Shown here: positions 8,373-19,427 of the stretch, one piece after another | Position numbering within the stretch: position 1 is the stretch's first letter | How the letters are laid out: every line of letters starts with the position of its first letter | DNA from: Symbiodinium natans | Lineage: Eukaryota > Sar > Dinophyceae > Suessiales > Symbiodiniaceae | Assembly: GCA_905221605.1 (NCBI GenBank) | Contig: CAJNDS010000565.1 | Coordinates: 1 to 64,000, forward strand | Length of the DNA: 64,000 nt | Direction of reading: 5' to 3' | The notes under the pieces: generated by a model | What the model was told of the DNA's origin: nothing | Databases searched by the model: none | The model's input: only the letters and a program-made list of their open reading frames with translations | Made by a program: the position numbers and the translations under genes

Positions 8373-10215
8373 AATTGAGCCCAACATTTTCGGACCAGGG
8401 CTTGCGATCTGACTCTTTGGAGCAAAAATCGATTCCAAAATCTTAGGGACCAGGGCTTGCGATGTTACTCTTTGGAGCAAGAAATGAGCCCAAAATCTTA
8501 AAGACCGTGGCTTGCGATTTCACCTTTTGGAGCAAATACTGGGCCCAAAATCTTAGGGACCAGGGCTTGCAATTTGACTCCGTGGAGCACAAATCGACCC
8601 CGAAATCTTAGGGACCAGGGCTTGCGATTTGACTCTGTGGAGCACAAATCGACCCCGACACCTTAGGGACCAGGGCTTGCGATTTGACTCTTTGGAGCAA
8701 AAATCGACCCAAAAATCTAAGGGACCAGGGCTTGCGATTTTACTCTTTGGCGCAAAAACCGGGCCCCAAATCTTAGGGACCAGGGCTTGCGATGTCACTC
8801 TTTGGAGCAAAATTGAACCCAAAGTCTTAGGGACCAGGGCTTGCGATTTGACTCTTTGGAAATCTTAGGGACCAGGGCTTGCGGTTTGACTCTTTGGAGC
8901 AAAAATTGAACCCAAAATCTTAGGGACCAGGGAATCGATTTGACTCTTTGAACCAAAAACTGGGCCCAACATCTTAGGGACAAGGGCTTGCGATGTCACT
9001 CTTTGGAGCAAAAAATGAACCCAAAATCTTAGGGACCAGGGCTTGCGATTTGACTCTTTGGAGCAAAAACTGGGCCCCAAATCTTAGGGACCAGGGCTTG
9101 CAATTTGACTCTTTGGAGCAAAAATTGAACCCAAAATCTTAGGGACCAGGGCTTGCGATTTGACTCTTCGGAGCAAAAACTGGGCCCAAGATCTTAGGGA
9201 CCAGGGCTTGCGATGTCCCTCTTTGGAGCAACAATGAATGCAAAATCTTAGGGACCAGGGCCTGCGATTTGACTCTTTGGAGCAAAAATTGAACCCAAAA
9301 TCTTAGGGACCAGGGCTTGCGATTTGACTCTTTGGAGCAAAAACTGGGCCCAAGATCTTAGGGACCAGGGCTTGCGGCTTGACTCTTTGGAGCAAAAATT
9401 GAACCCAAAATCTTAGGGACCAGGGCTTGCGATTTGACTCTTTGGAGCAAAAACTGGGCCCCAAATCTTAGGGACCAGAGCTTGCGATGTCACTCTTTGG
9501 AGCAAAAATTGAACCCAAAATCTTAAGGACCAGGGCTTGCGATTTGACTCTTCGGAGCAAAAACTGGGCCCCAAATCTTAGGGACCAGGGCTTGCGATGT
9601 TACTCTTTGGAGCAAAGATTGAACCCAAAATCTTAGGGACCAGGGCTTGCGATTTGACCCTTTGGAGCAAAAACTGGGCCCAAAATCTTAGGGACCAGGG
9701 CTTGCGATTTGACTCTTTGAAGCAACTGGGCCCAAGATCTTAGGGACCAGGGCTTGCGATGTCACTCTTTTGGGCAAGAAATGAGCCCAAAATCTTAGGG
9801 AGCAGGGCTTGCGATTTGACCCTTTGGAGCAAAAAACTGTGCCCCAAATCCTAGGGACCAGGGCTTGCGGTTTGACTCTGTGGAGCAAAAATTGAACCCG
9901 AAATCTTCGGGACCAGGGCTTGCGATTTGACTCTTCGGAGCAAGAAATGAGCCCAAAATCTTAAGGACCAGGGCTTGCTTTGGAGCAAAAAACTGAGTCC
10001 AAAATCTTAGGGACCAGGGCTTGCGATTTGACTCTTTGGAGCAAAAACTGGGCCCAAAATAATAGGGACCAGGGCTTGCGATGTTACTCTTTGGGGCAAG
10101 AAATGAGCCCAAAATCTTAGGGACCAGGGCTTGCGATGTTACTCTTTGGGGCAAGAAATGAGCTCAAAATCTTAGGGACCAGGGCTTGCGATGTCACTTT
10201 TTGGAGCAAAAACTG
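8373..10215. repeat. 55-bp tandem satellite, about 33 copies
   Basis: The core CTTAGGGACCAGGGCTTGCG recurs every 55 bp (for example TCTTA at 9246, 9301 and 9356). The core is well conserved, whereas the segment after AGCAAAAA alternates mainly between an ACTGGGCCC version and a TTGAACCC version. There are no unique spacers between copies. Apparent open frames are simply the periodic translation. Confidence 0.93.
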
Positions 10216-10590
10216 TGCCCTAGTATTGGGGGGAGGCGGGCTCGTGATTTAGTATTGGGAGGAGGCCCGGGCTCGTAAATTAGTATTGGGGGGAGGCCCG
10301 GCTCGTGATTTAGTATTGCGGGAGGCCCGGGCTCGTGATTTAGTATTGGGGGGAGGCCCGGGCTCGTGATTTAGTATTGGGGGGAGGCCCGGCCTCGTAA
10401 TTTGGAGGCCCGGGCTGGTGATTTAGCCCGGGCTCGTGATTTAGTATTGGGGGGAGGCCCGGGCTCGTGATTTAGTATTGCGGGAAGGCCCGGGCTCGTA
10501 ATTTAGTATTGGGGGGAGGCCCGGGCGCGTGATTTAGTATTGGGGGGAGGCCCGGGCTCGTGGTTTAGTATTGGGGGGAGGAGGATGCCC
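10216..10590. repeat. 32-bp GC-rich tandem satellite
   Basis: About eleven copies of a unit containing GATTTAGTATTGGGGGGAGG and CCCGGGCTCGT, directly abutting the 55-bp satellite. One copy near 10400-10430 is truncated. No coding potential. Confidence 0.88.
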
Positions 10591-11474
10591 CAGCCCCCAC
10601 CCCCCATTTGGAAATAGATGAATTAATTGAACTAATTGAAATAATTGAATTAATTCAATTAATTCAATTAATTGATTTATTTCCAAAGGGGAGGTGGAAT
10701 TAATTGAATTAATTGCATTAATTCAATTTTTTCAATTAATTCAAGTAATTCATTTATTTCCAAATGGGGGGGATTCCCCAGCCCCCACCCCCCCCCCCTT
10801 TGGAAATAAATGAATTAATTGAATTAATTGAATTAATTGAATTAATTCAATTAATTCAATTAATTCATTTATTTCCAAAGGGGAGGTGGAATTAATTGAA
10901 TTAATTGAATTAATTCAATTATTTCAATTAATTCAATTAATTCAATTAATTCATTTATTTCCAAATGGAGGGGATTCCCCAGCCCCCACCCCCCCCCCCC
11001 TTTGGCCCTTTGGAAATAAATGAATTAATTGAATTAATTGAATTAATTGAATTAATTGAATTAATTGAATTTCAATTAATTCAATTAATTCATGTATTTC
11101 CAAAGGGGGGGGAGGGGTGGGGGCTGGGGAATCCCCCCATTTGGAAATAATTGAATTAATTGAATTAATTGAATTCATTGAATTAATTGAATTACTTGAA
11201 TTAATTGAATTAATTGAATTAATTGAATTAATTGAATTAATTGAATCAATTCAATTAATTCAATTAATTCAATTAATTCAATTAATTCAATTAATTCAAT
11301 TAATTCCACCCCCCCCTTTGGAAATAAATGAATTAATTGAATTAATTGAATTATTTCAATTAATTCAATTAATTCAATTAATTCAATTAACTCATGTATT
11401 TCCAAAGGGGGGGGAGGGGTGGGGGCTGGGGAATCCCCCCCATTTGGAAATGAATGAACTAATTGAACGACATT
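10591..11474. repeat. Palindromic modules of 9-bp AATTAATTG repeats
   Basis: Runs of GAATTAATT switch in mid-module to CAATTAATT, so each module folds on itself. Modules are bounded by TTTGGAAATAAATGAATT on the left and its reverse complement on the right, and separated by G- or C-rich linkers such as GGGGATTCCCCAGCCCCCACC. Centres of symmetry lie near 10645, 10840, 11065 and 11240. Translations (Glu-Leu-Ile or Asn-Ser-Ile repeats) are artefacts. Confidence 0.88.
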
Positions 11475-12190
11475 ATTTAAACTATCGCGGCTCGATTTGG
11501 CCAAATTTTGCCGGGCAGCCTGCGGGCAAAATTTGGCCAAATCGGGCTGCTCTTCGTATGCCATGAGAAATGCGCGGCTCGATTTGGCCAAATTTTGCCC
11601 GGAGGCTGCCCGGCAAAATTTGGCCAAACCGAGCCGCGCATTTCTCAGCGCGTACGACGAGCAGCCCGATTTGGCCAAATTTTGCCCGCAGACTTCCCGG
11701 CAAAATTTGGCCAAACCGAGCCGCGATAGTTTATATAATTTCGGGCCTCCAGAAAGGCGCGGCTCGATTTGGCCAGATTTTGCCGGGCAGTCTGCGGGCA
11801 AAATTTGGCCAAATCGGGCTGCTCGTCGAACGCGATGAGAAATGCGCGGCTCGATTTGGCCAAATTTTGCCGGGCAGCCTCCGGGCAAAATTTGGCCAAA
11901 TCGAGCCGCGCCTTTCTGAAGGCCCGAAATTTTGAAACTATCGCGGCTCGATTTGGCCAAATTTTGCCGGGCAGCTTCCGGGCAAAATTTGGCCAAATCG
12001 GGCTGCCCTTCGTATGCGATGAGAAATGCGTGGCTCGATTTGGCCAAATTTTGCCCGGAGGCTGCCCGGCCAAATTTGGCCAAATCGAGCCGCGATAGTT
12101 TAAATAATTTCGGGCCTTCAGAAAGGCGCGGCTCGATTTGGCCAAATTTTGCCGGGCAGCCTCCGGGCAAAATTTGGCCAAATCGAGCTG
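11475..12190. repeat. Eight-hairpin array of 60-bp inverted repeats
   Basis: Eight copies of CGATTTGGCCAAATTTTGCC followed by a 7-13-base GC-rich centre and the reverse complement of the arm. They start near 11490, 11580, 11670, 11765, 11850, 11948, 12036 and 12132. Copies are joined by linkers containing variants of ATGAGAAATGCGCGG or AACTATCGCGG. The arms themselves contain the palindrome TTTGGCCAAA. Open frames on both strands across the block (up to 363 aa) result from the repeat length and lack of stops. Confidence 0.9.
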
Positions 12191-12800
12191 GGGGGGTGGG
12201 GTCTGGGGAATCCCCCCCATTTGGAAATAAATGAATTAATTGAATTAATTGAATTAATTGAATCAATTGAAGTAATTCAATTAATTAAATTAATTCAATT
12301 AATTCCACCCCCCCTTTGGAAATAAATGAATTAATTGAAATTAATTCAATTAATTCAATTAATTGAATTAATTGATTAATTGAAAAGGGGATTAATTGAA
12401 TTAATTGGAATCCCCCCCCTTGGAAATAAATGAATTAATTGAATTAATTGAATTAATCGAAATAATTCAACTAATTCAATTAATTCAATTAATTCAATTT
12501 ATTTATTTCCAAAGGGGAGGTGGAATTAATTGAATTAATTGAATTAATTCCAATTAATTCAATTAATTCAATTAATTCAATTAATTCAATTAATTCAATT
12601 AATTCAATTAATTCATTTATTTCCAAAGGGGGGGGTTCAATTAATTCAATTAATTCAATTAATTCAATTAATTCAATTAATTCAACAATTTCAATAATTC
12701 AATTAATTCCACCCCCCCCTTTGGAAATAAATGAATTAATTGAATTAATTGATTAAATTCATTAAATTCCAGGGGGAAAGTGGAAATTAAGGAATTTAAT
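12191..12800. repeat. Second block of AATTAATTG palindromic modules
   Basis: The same 9-bp repeat family and TTTGGAAATAAATG boundary motifs as 10591-11474, so the hairpin array is embedded within this satellite. Orientation switches occur near 12270, 12340, 12465 and 12555. Confidence 0.87.
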
Positions 12801-12835
12801 GAATTAAATTCTGTCTGTGCAACCCTACAGGACCT

Positions 12836-12938
12836 AAAATAGGGTCTATTTGGAACATGGCTCTTGTGAATAAGTATACGTTTTGGGGCCTGTTTTCCTC
12901 TTGTAAATACGATTCCCAGCTTCCAAATAGACCCTATT
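12836..12938. repeat. Short hairpin element with 18-20-bp terminal inverted repeats
   Basis: The left end is AAATAGGGTCTATTTGGAA and the right end is TTCCAAATAGACCCTATTT, about 98 bp apart. This is a MITE-like geometry. One arm of the same family is at 43-62. Confidence 0.7.
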
Positions 12939-12939
12939 T

Positions 12940-13010
12940 AAGCTGCACACCCCCCCACCCCCCCCCCCCACCCCCCCCCCCCCCCCCCCCCCCCCACCCC
13001 CCCCTTTACC
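12940..13010. repeat. Poly-C tract
   Basis: Almost uninterrupted C with isolated A and T. A proline-run translation from it is not meaningful. Confidence 0.95.
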
Positions 13011-13025
13011 TCTCTGCCCTTCCTT

Positions 13026-13382
13026 TTGCGAAACCCTCTTTCCTCCTTTCCTGTCCTGGGGCCGGCCCGGCTGCCGAGGCGGCGCACGCAAGCGTTTACA
13101 ACTTTTGTCATGATTGTCGTCACTACAAGCCTCATGACGAGAAAGGCGAAGCATGCGTTACGCACCGCAGCATTTTGGCTTGAAGAAACAGAGCGTAGGA
13201 AAGAGATTGCACCGGAAAGCCGTGTCGCCATGGCTGAAGAGGAAAAGATGGAAAAGGAATTGCAAGCAAGCAACGTGGAAACTCAAGAAGAGTTGGTGAA
13301 GAGCGACCTGAAAATGATAAAGGCGAAAAAGATCAAAATTAAAGGACCGGATAACCCCACATGCAAAGTTTTCCATTCATAA
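13026..13382 (+). CDS. Possible small hypothetical protein or exon
   Basis: 118 aa. Unlike its surroundings it is not repetitive. Residues about 38-105 are rich in Lys/Glu/Arg/Ala and look helical, with a segment KAKHALRTAAFWLEE followed by alternating acidic and basic residues. The N-terminal third runs out of the C-rich tract and is probably not translated; a later Met (13110 or 13137) is a better start. After the stop there is a GGTAAGT-like splice donor (13388), so this might be an exon. I recognise no family. Confidence 0.25.
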   Translation: MRNPLSSFPVLGPARLPRRRTQAFTTFVMIVVTTSLMTRKAKHALRTAAFWLEETERRKEIAPESRVAMAEEEKMEKELQASNVETQEELVKSDLKMIKAKKIKIKGPDNPTCKVFHS

Positions 13383-13399
13383 AGAATAGGTAAGTGATA

Positions 13400-13494
13400 G
13401 AGGATAAGAAAGTGAGAGAGGCGTGAGTGAGTGCGTGGGTGTGAGTGCGTGGGTGTGAGTGTGTGCGGGAGTGTGAGAGTGAGTGCGGAACTGG
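13400..13494. repeat. GTGAGTGCGTGG-type minisatellite
   Basis: Imperfect repeats of GTGAGTGCGTGGGT lead directly into the left arm of the inverted repeat at 13495. Confidence 0.8.
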
Positions 13495-13619
13495 GTGAGT
13501 GTAAAGAGTGACGAGCCAACAATGATTGCACAAGGAACATGTGTGTCAGTCGTACATTGGTCAACTGACACACATGTTCCTTGTGCAATCATTGTTGGCT
13601 CGTCACTCTTTACACTCAC
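13495..13619. repeat. Perfect 56-bp inverted repeat with 13-base loop
   Basis: The left arm 13495-13550 and the right arm 13564-13619 are exact reverse complements by eye. The spacer is CGTACATTGGTCA. The left arm begins in the GTGAGT minisatellite and the right arm abuts the GC-rich higher-order repeat. Confidence 0.92.
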
Positions 13620-14445
13620 GCACCGCGCGCGACACCGGTCCAATGCCCCTGTACCGCGCCTGCCAGCACAAACGACGCCTGTGTCGCGCCTGCCAGCGTT
13701 TCCCGCGGCCCGAGCGCGCGCACGGCACCGGTCCAGGGCCTCCAAGTACCGCGCCTGCCAGCACAAACGACGCCTGTGTCGCGCCTGCTGTCAGCGTTTG
13801 CTGCGGCCCGAGCGCGCGCGCGGCACCGGTCCAATGCCCCCTAGTACCGCGCCTGCCAGCACAAACGACGCCTGTCTCGCGCCTACCAGCGTTTGCCGCG
13901 GCCCGAGCGCGCGCGCGCGCGCGCGGCACCGGTCCCGAGCGCGCGCGCGGCGCCGGTCCAATGCCCCTAAGTACCTGCCAGCGTTTGCCGCGGCCCGAGC
14001 GCGCGCGGCATCGGTCCAGGGCCCATAAGTACCGCGCCAGCCAGCACAAACAACGCCTGTGTCGCGCCTGCCAGCGTTTCCCGCGGCCCGAGCACGTGCG
14101 CGGCACCGGTCCAATGCCCCCTAGTACCGCGCCTGCCAGCACAAACGACGCCTGTCTCGCGCCTACCAGCGTTTGCCGCGGCCCGAGCGCGCGCGCGCGC
14201 GCGCGGCACCGGTCCCGAGCGCGCGCGCGGCGCCGGTCCAATGCCCCTAAGTACCTGCCAGCGTTTGCCGCGGCCCGAGCACGCGCGGCATCGGTCCAGG
14301 GCCCATAAGTACCGCGCCAGCCAGCACAAACAACGCCTGTGTCGCGCCTGCCAGCGTTTCCCGCGGCCCGAGCACGTGCGCGGCACCGGTCCAATGCCCC
14401 TAAGCACCGCGCCTGCCAGCACAAGCGACGCTTGTGTGACCAAAG
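13620..14445. repeat. GC-rich tandem repeat with 280-bp higher-order unit
   Basis: Basic units of about 95 bp contain GGCACCGGTCCAATGCCCC, CCAGCACAAACGACGCCTGT and CAGCGTTTGCCGCGGCCCGAG. The block 13821-14100 is repeated almost exactly at 14101-14380 (offset 280). Long open frames run through in most frames because of the periodicity and high GC; none looks like a gene. Confidence 0.9.
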
Positions 14446-16640
14446 ACTTGTTTGCCACACAGTAGCTGCACAGCGCTCACAGCGCGCGGACGCGTGCTGT
14501 GAGGGCAGAGACCTCGCTGCGTTAACGCGCAATGCACTTCCTTGGCATTCTCGCTCTTACTGACCAACTGCAAGGGTTAGGGTCCGTGCCATGCTCACAG
14601 GCGCGCCAGGCAGTTGCGCAGCGAAACGTGTGAAAAGGGGCAAGTAGAACCCACTATCCCGGAAACCTATCCTTATGCAATTTGCAGGGACTGGCCAAGA
14701 AGCGGCCTTCTTGGCAGCCTGCAGCTTGCAGCTGCAGGGACAAAGCAGGCTTCTGGGCATGCTGCAGCTTGGATGCCACAGAGCCTGCAAGTACAGGTCC
14801 TCAAGCGTGCTGCAGGTAGGTTGTTGCTAAGTGGCACTATTACTTTAACTGCCCCGCGCAGCGGCCGATTTTTAGCGCACAGACCACAAAGCAAACCCAC
14901 TATCCCTGACACTTAGCCCAGAGTCGGCCAACAAGAGAACTGCTAGGCGGTCTGCGCGCCAGGCAGTTGCGCAGGGAACGTGTCCCGCGGAGCTGGAAAG
15001 GGGCAAGTTGAACCCACTATCCCGGAAACCTATCCTTAGGCAATTTGCAGGGACTGGCCAAGAAGCGGCCTTTTTGGCAGCCTGCAGCTTGCGGCTGCAG
15101 CGCGCCTAGTCTCCAGGTTCTCAAGCGAAATGCAGGTAGGTTGTTGCTGAGCACACTTGCTCCTCAATCCCTTATATACTGCCCCGCGCAGCGGCCGATT
15201 TTTTCCGATAGCACGCAGGCCACAAAGCAAACCCGCTATCCCTGAGACTTAACCCAGAGCCGGCCAGCGTAAAGGCTGTAGGGGCCTGCCAAGAGGCGGA
15301 CTTCTCGGCATGCTGCAGCTGGGATGCTGCAGGGACTGCACGTAGGTTTCCTTGCAACGCTCCCCGGTCCGAGGAACCCATAGGTCTCGACCAAGGAAAG
15401 CGTGCAATAAGCAACCTCAACGCGGTCGCTGTCCTGGCTGCAAGGTTTAGCAGGGGCACCGGCATGCTTGACCTGCAGGGTCCATGTCATGCAAGTGACG
15501 CAGTTGAAGATCCAAGTAACTTTGCCCCGCGCAGCGGCCGGTTTTCACGATCGCACACAGACCGCAGAGGACGAAGGCTGGCACTGTTGGGCCTGCAGCC
15601 TCACAGACGCGCCAGGCAATTGCGCAGCGAAACTTCCCACGGAGCTGAAAAGGGGCCAAGTAAAACCCATTATCCCAGAAACCTGGCCTTTGGAGCATGT
15701 TTATGCAATTTGCAGGGACTGGCCAAGAAGAAGTTTTCTTGGCAGCTTGCAGCTTGCGGCTGCAGGGACTGCAAGAAGGCTTCTGGGCTGCAGCTTGGAT
15801 GCCGCAGAGCTTGCAGATAGGCTCCATTGCTACTGGGCCTGCGCTCAGCACGCCTAGTCTCCAGGTTCTCAAACGAACTGCAGGTAGGCTGTTGCTGAAT
15901 GGCACACTTGCTCCCCAGTACCCTTACTGCCCCGCGGCCGACTTTTTCGATAGCACACAGGCCACAAAGCAAACCCACTATCCCTGAAACTTAACCCGGA
16001 GCCGGCCAGCAAGAGAACTGCTAGGCAATCTGCAGCGGAAGGGCTGCAGGGACCTGCCAAGAGGCGGACTTCTCGGCAGTCTGCGCAGGAACTGCACGTA
16101 GGCTTCCTTGCAACTGAGACTGCTCCCGGGTCCGGGGAACCCAGAGGCTTCAGGTTCGCGATCTCTTTCCGCGCTGCTGCCGGGTCCTGAAGGCCCATAG
16201 GCTTCCGGTTCGCGATTTCTCACCCTGCTGCTCCCAGGTCGCAAAAGCCCATAGGCCTCAGTTTCACGATTTCTCTCCCTGCGGCTCCCGGCCCGGAAAG
16301 CCATAGGCTTCAGGTTCACGATTTTACTCCCTGCTGCGCCCAAATCCCAAGTGGCTATAGGCTTCAGGTTCGCGACTTCTCTCCCTGGTGCTTCCGGGTC
16401 CGGGGAACCCATAGGCGTCAGAGTCGCGATTTTGGCTGTGCTGCTCCCTGGTCTTGAGGGCCCATAGACTTCAAGTTCGCGATTTCTCTCCCTGCTGCTC
16501 CCAGGTCCCACAGGCCTCGGGTTCGCGATTTCCCCCTGTTGCTTGCTCTCTACTGACTCCGTGGTGAAGCAGTAGCAGGCACTCCCCGGTCTCTCTTGCA
16601 GGAACAGCAGCGACAGGATTGTCCCTGCCGGTGTTCCAGG
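14446..16640. repeat. Diverged 300-400-bp repeats followed by ~60-bp repeats
   Basis: Three related copies at about 14605-14955, 14956-15290 and 15605-16030 share GGGGCAAGT(A/T)(G/A)AACCCA, GCAATTTGCAGGGACTGGCC, a GCAGCTTGC block and CCACAAAGCAAACCC(A/G)CTATC. From about 16100 to 16560 the unit changes to shorter repeats of CCATAGGCTTCAGGTTCGCG with CTCCCTGCTGCTCC. Frames across it, such as the 238-aa one on the minus strand, are repeat translations. Confidence 0.75.
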
Positions 16641-17425
16641 CACTTCTCCTGCAGGAACAAGATTGTCAGTTGAAAACTGGCGCGACGGGGCCACCGCCCA
16701 ATGCTGCGACTGGTGCTGTCACAAGGGTGAGAGGTCGCCCAGAAACCTGAGCCGCAATCCTATGCCCTATGCGAACCCTCATGCAAACGCGTCTGCCACC
16801 ATGCACAAGCTGCACACAAACGAGCCCGCTAGGCTCATCAACCAGACGCCTTCGCGAGCCCCGCAGATGCATGAGAGGCAAGTGAATGTCAGGAAGCATT
16901 TTCAGGAAGAAGGAATTGCTACGAAGGAAAATTTTTAACACTACTGAGAGCCCTCACAGTGAGTTGGCCAGCCGGCCAGCGTACAGCCACTGCAGCTTTT
17001 CCTTCCGTAGGAGCTTGTACCTCCTCTCGGAAGGGATACATGTACAGGTTTGTGTTTGTCGCTTCAGGAGCGATGTTGAAGCGTGGTCATCTGCACATGT
17101 TTAGCCTTGTTTTCCCTGTTGCTGTGGGCCCAAGGTCATGAGCACATGTTTTATGCACTCTCTCACAGTGCAGCAGTGCCGTAGCCAGTAGTGCATAGCA
17201 AAGACTTCACATCAAGCTTGTTCTTTCTTGCTTGTGTTAAAAGAAACTCCGCGTCTGTGAGGGTGAGCAATGGCTGAGAGAGACGATGCTGGGGAAGTGC
17301 GCAATCCACTAGTTTCAACCTTACAGCCTTTTGCTTCTCACCAGCACTAAGCCTCAACCCTAAAAACCCTGAAAAACCCTCCCGACTTGTGGCGCCCAAA
17401 CGAGCGTCGGTGCCAAAACTCACTG
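16641..17425. other. Unassigned stretch
   Basis: About 0.8 kb with only short frames on either strand (91 aa or less) and no recognisable motif. CCGTAGCCA at 17177-17185 equals the first nine bases of the dinoflagellate spliced leader, but the match stops there. Confidence 0.4.
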
Positions 17426-17730
17426 AAAATAACTCTGAACCTTAAACCCAAACCCCAAACCCTAAACCCTGAACCCTGAAGCCCAAAGCCCAAACTCTGA
17501 AGCCTTCACCCAAAAACCCTAAAGCTTAAACTCTAACCCTGTGGGTAGGTTCCTAAACTGGCTTGAGTCACTTCTGGTCACCAAATACCAGGTCACAAAC
17601 AGGAAACGATTTCCAAACTCAAAACAAGGTCTCACCAAGCCAAAAGAAATCTGCACTACATGTCCTCATCTGTGCTTCACACTTAACCCTAAACCCTCAG
17701 CCCTAAACCCCCTAAACCAAAAACTCTAAA
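17426..17730. repeat. Degenerate telomere-like CCCTAAA repeats
   Basis: CCCTAAACCCTGAACCC-type heptamers at about 17440-17540 and 17680-17730, separated by unrelated sequence containing fused variants. Interstitial copies of the plant/dinoflagellate-type telomere motif. Confidence 0.8.
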
Positions 17731-18214
17731 CTCAGGGTTGTCGGCGTCGGCCTCTCGGCCGACGTCGCCCACGGCACCCCTGACAAGCGCAGAAAGAGCA
17801 TCGTGAATACAGAGCACTTGCCACTGTCGAAACGCCCCAAGTTGTTCGGTTTCCTTCAGTAGTGCGCAGCACGTACCCATAAGTACTTAGTATGGACCAA
17901 CCCGAGCTGAGCCCCAATTCATAGTTGATTAATTTGCTTAATCGAGATTCCGATTTGCTAATTCCAGGATCGGCCGGAAGCGGTCGATGTTTCAGTACAG
18001 AATTCACATGGTGGATGAACCTCTCATTTTTCCGGTTTTCGGCCGCTAATTCCTTTTCGCTACTTCCTACTCGCCAATTCCTATCGCACTTCCCATTTGC
18101 TAATTCCTATTTGCCAATTTCGATTCGCCAAGTCCTGTTCGCTAGTTCCCATTCGCCAGTTTCTGTTGACTTTTGTTTGCTAATTTATTCGAATTCGCCG
18201 CGGCATACGTCTGC
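17731..18214. repeat. Non-coding stretch with CTAATTCCTATTCGC repeats
   Basis: From about 18035 to 18165 the sequence consists of imperfect 14-15-bp units of the type CTAATTCCTATTCGC or CCAATTCCTATTCGC. The same motif family recurs at 60054-60135. The earlier part has nothing I can identify. Confidence 0.65.
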
Positions 18215-18224
18215 ACTTCGCTGA

Positions 18225-18440
18225 AGGTAGAGCATCGTGATGTGTCGGATGGTGGAGCCACATGCCACATCGTCTCAGCAGATTATATGTCAGGATTTCG
18301 TGTCTGCAAGTACCATGATCGCACGGTGACTCTTTTGTGCCTCAGGAGACATCATCAACGTATCGAATGTCGTTGATCTGGAAGTTCGTTTCGGCGACGT
18401 TTCGTTGACGTTGGAGGACGTTCTTGTCGCGGACGTGCCT
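18225..18440 (+). pseudogene. Fossil copia protease fragment
   Basis: Two reading frames joined by a shift near 18335 give an aspartic-protease-like order. First comes DGGATCHIV (copia proteases have D-S-G-A-T-x-H). Then, after a short loop, comes ASGDIINVSNVVDLEV and a hydrophobic LEDVLVADVPF segment, as in the flap and C-terminal strand of copia proteases. No gag, integrase or RT lies nearby, so this is a decayed remnant. Confidence 0.6.
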
Positions 18441-19235
18441 TTTCAATGGTGTCTCCGTGGTCCGCGTCGGAACGGGGCTGAAAGACGCACCTTGCGCGTA
18501 GGTACTTGCAAAAGTTCCCTGGTGGTTTCTACAATTTCCTGTTGGGAAACCAACTCAAATGCAACTTAAATTTCTGAAATTCTAAAAAATTCCAGCCCAG
18601 TTTTGGAGACGGACCCGGAGTTGAAGTTCAAATCAGTCTGAAGAAGTCCAGTCTGGAGTCAAGTTTTTGCTTAAGGTTGGAATTTGAAGTTCAAGGCGGC
18701 CGGCGTCCAGAGTCCGGCGTCTGGAGTTTGAGTTCGAGTCCGGGTCCCGACCGGAGTTCGGAGTCCGGAGGAGATCCGACTCTTGATTCCAGAGTCGAAG
18801 TCTGAGCTGAGAGTCTGACATTCTAAGATTTGAAAAAAATCTAAGACTGGAATCTGAGCTTGAGTCAAGTCCGAAGTCTGATCTGGAGTCGGAGTCCAGA
18901 GTCGAGTCCGGACAGAGAGCCTTGCCTGCAGTGCCTGCAGGCACCTTCCCTTGGTCGTCAGCGATTCAGCGATCGGAGTCGCAGTGCCAGTGACAGTGCA
19001 GTCGCAGTTGCAGTTGCAATTGCAGTCAAGTTGCAGATAGTAAATTACAATCACAATTAGAATAGTTACAATAGGAGTACATAGAAACCTTTGAAACCAG
19101 CGTCATGCAATTTTTTTGTTGTTAGTTAGTAGTTAGTAATCGTAATTTACGACAACTAACAACAAAAAAAGAATCGTAATAGTTCGTAATAGTAGTTAAG
19201 TAGTTAGTGGTACTAGTCTAGTACTAGTATTATTA
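18441..19235. other. Non-coding GAGTCCGGAGT-rich stretch
   Basis: From about 18610 to 18910 imperfect GGAGTC/GAAGTCTGA words dominate. After that come GCAGTTGCAGTTGCA repeats and a pair of inverted blocks of TTGTTGTTAGT and ACTAACAACAA around 19112-19170. No gene seen. Confidence 0.5.
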
Positions 19236-19344
19236 AAAAGTCGTGTAGTAGTAGTAGCAGTATCAGAGTTGCAGTAGTAGCAGCAGGAGAAGAAGTTCAG
19301 AAGAAGTAGTACAGTAGCAGTAGTAGTAGTAGCAGTAGTAGTAG

Positions 19345-19427
<83 letters not shown>

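Noticed and set aside
8373-10215. CRISPR-like array of regularly spaced repeats
   Set aside because: Units are contiguous 55-bp repeats without unique spacers, and the genome is eukaryotic; a plain satellite.
11175-12266. 363-aa minus-strand frame and several 100-190-aa frames
   Set aside because: Periodic translation of hairpin and AATTAATTG repeats; both strands are equally open and no domain is present.
13377-14532. Ala/Arg-rich frames of 129-309 aa on both strands
   Set aside because: Produced by the GC-rich 95/280-bp repeat; frames contain the same peptide several times in different phases.
17177-17185. Spliced-leader start CCGTAGCCA
   Set aside because: Only nine bases match and the following sequence diverges; expected by chance at this length.
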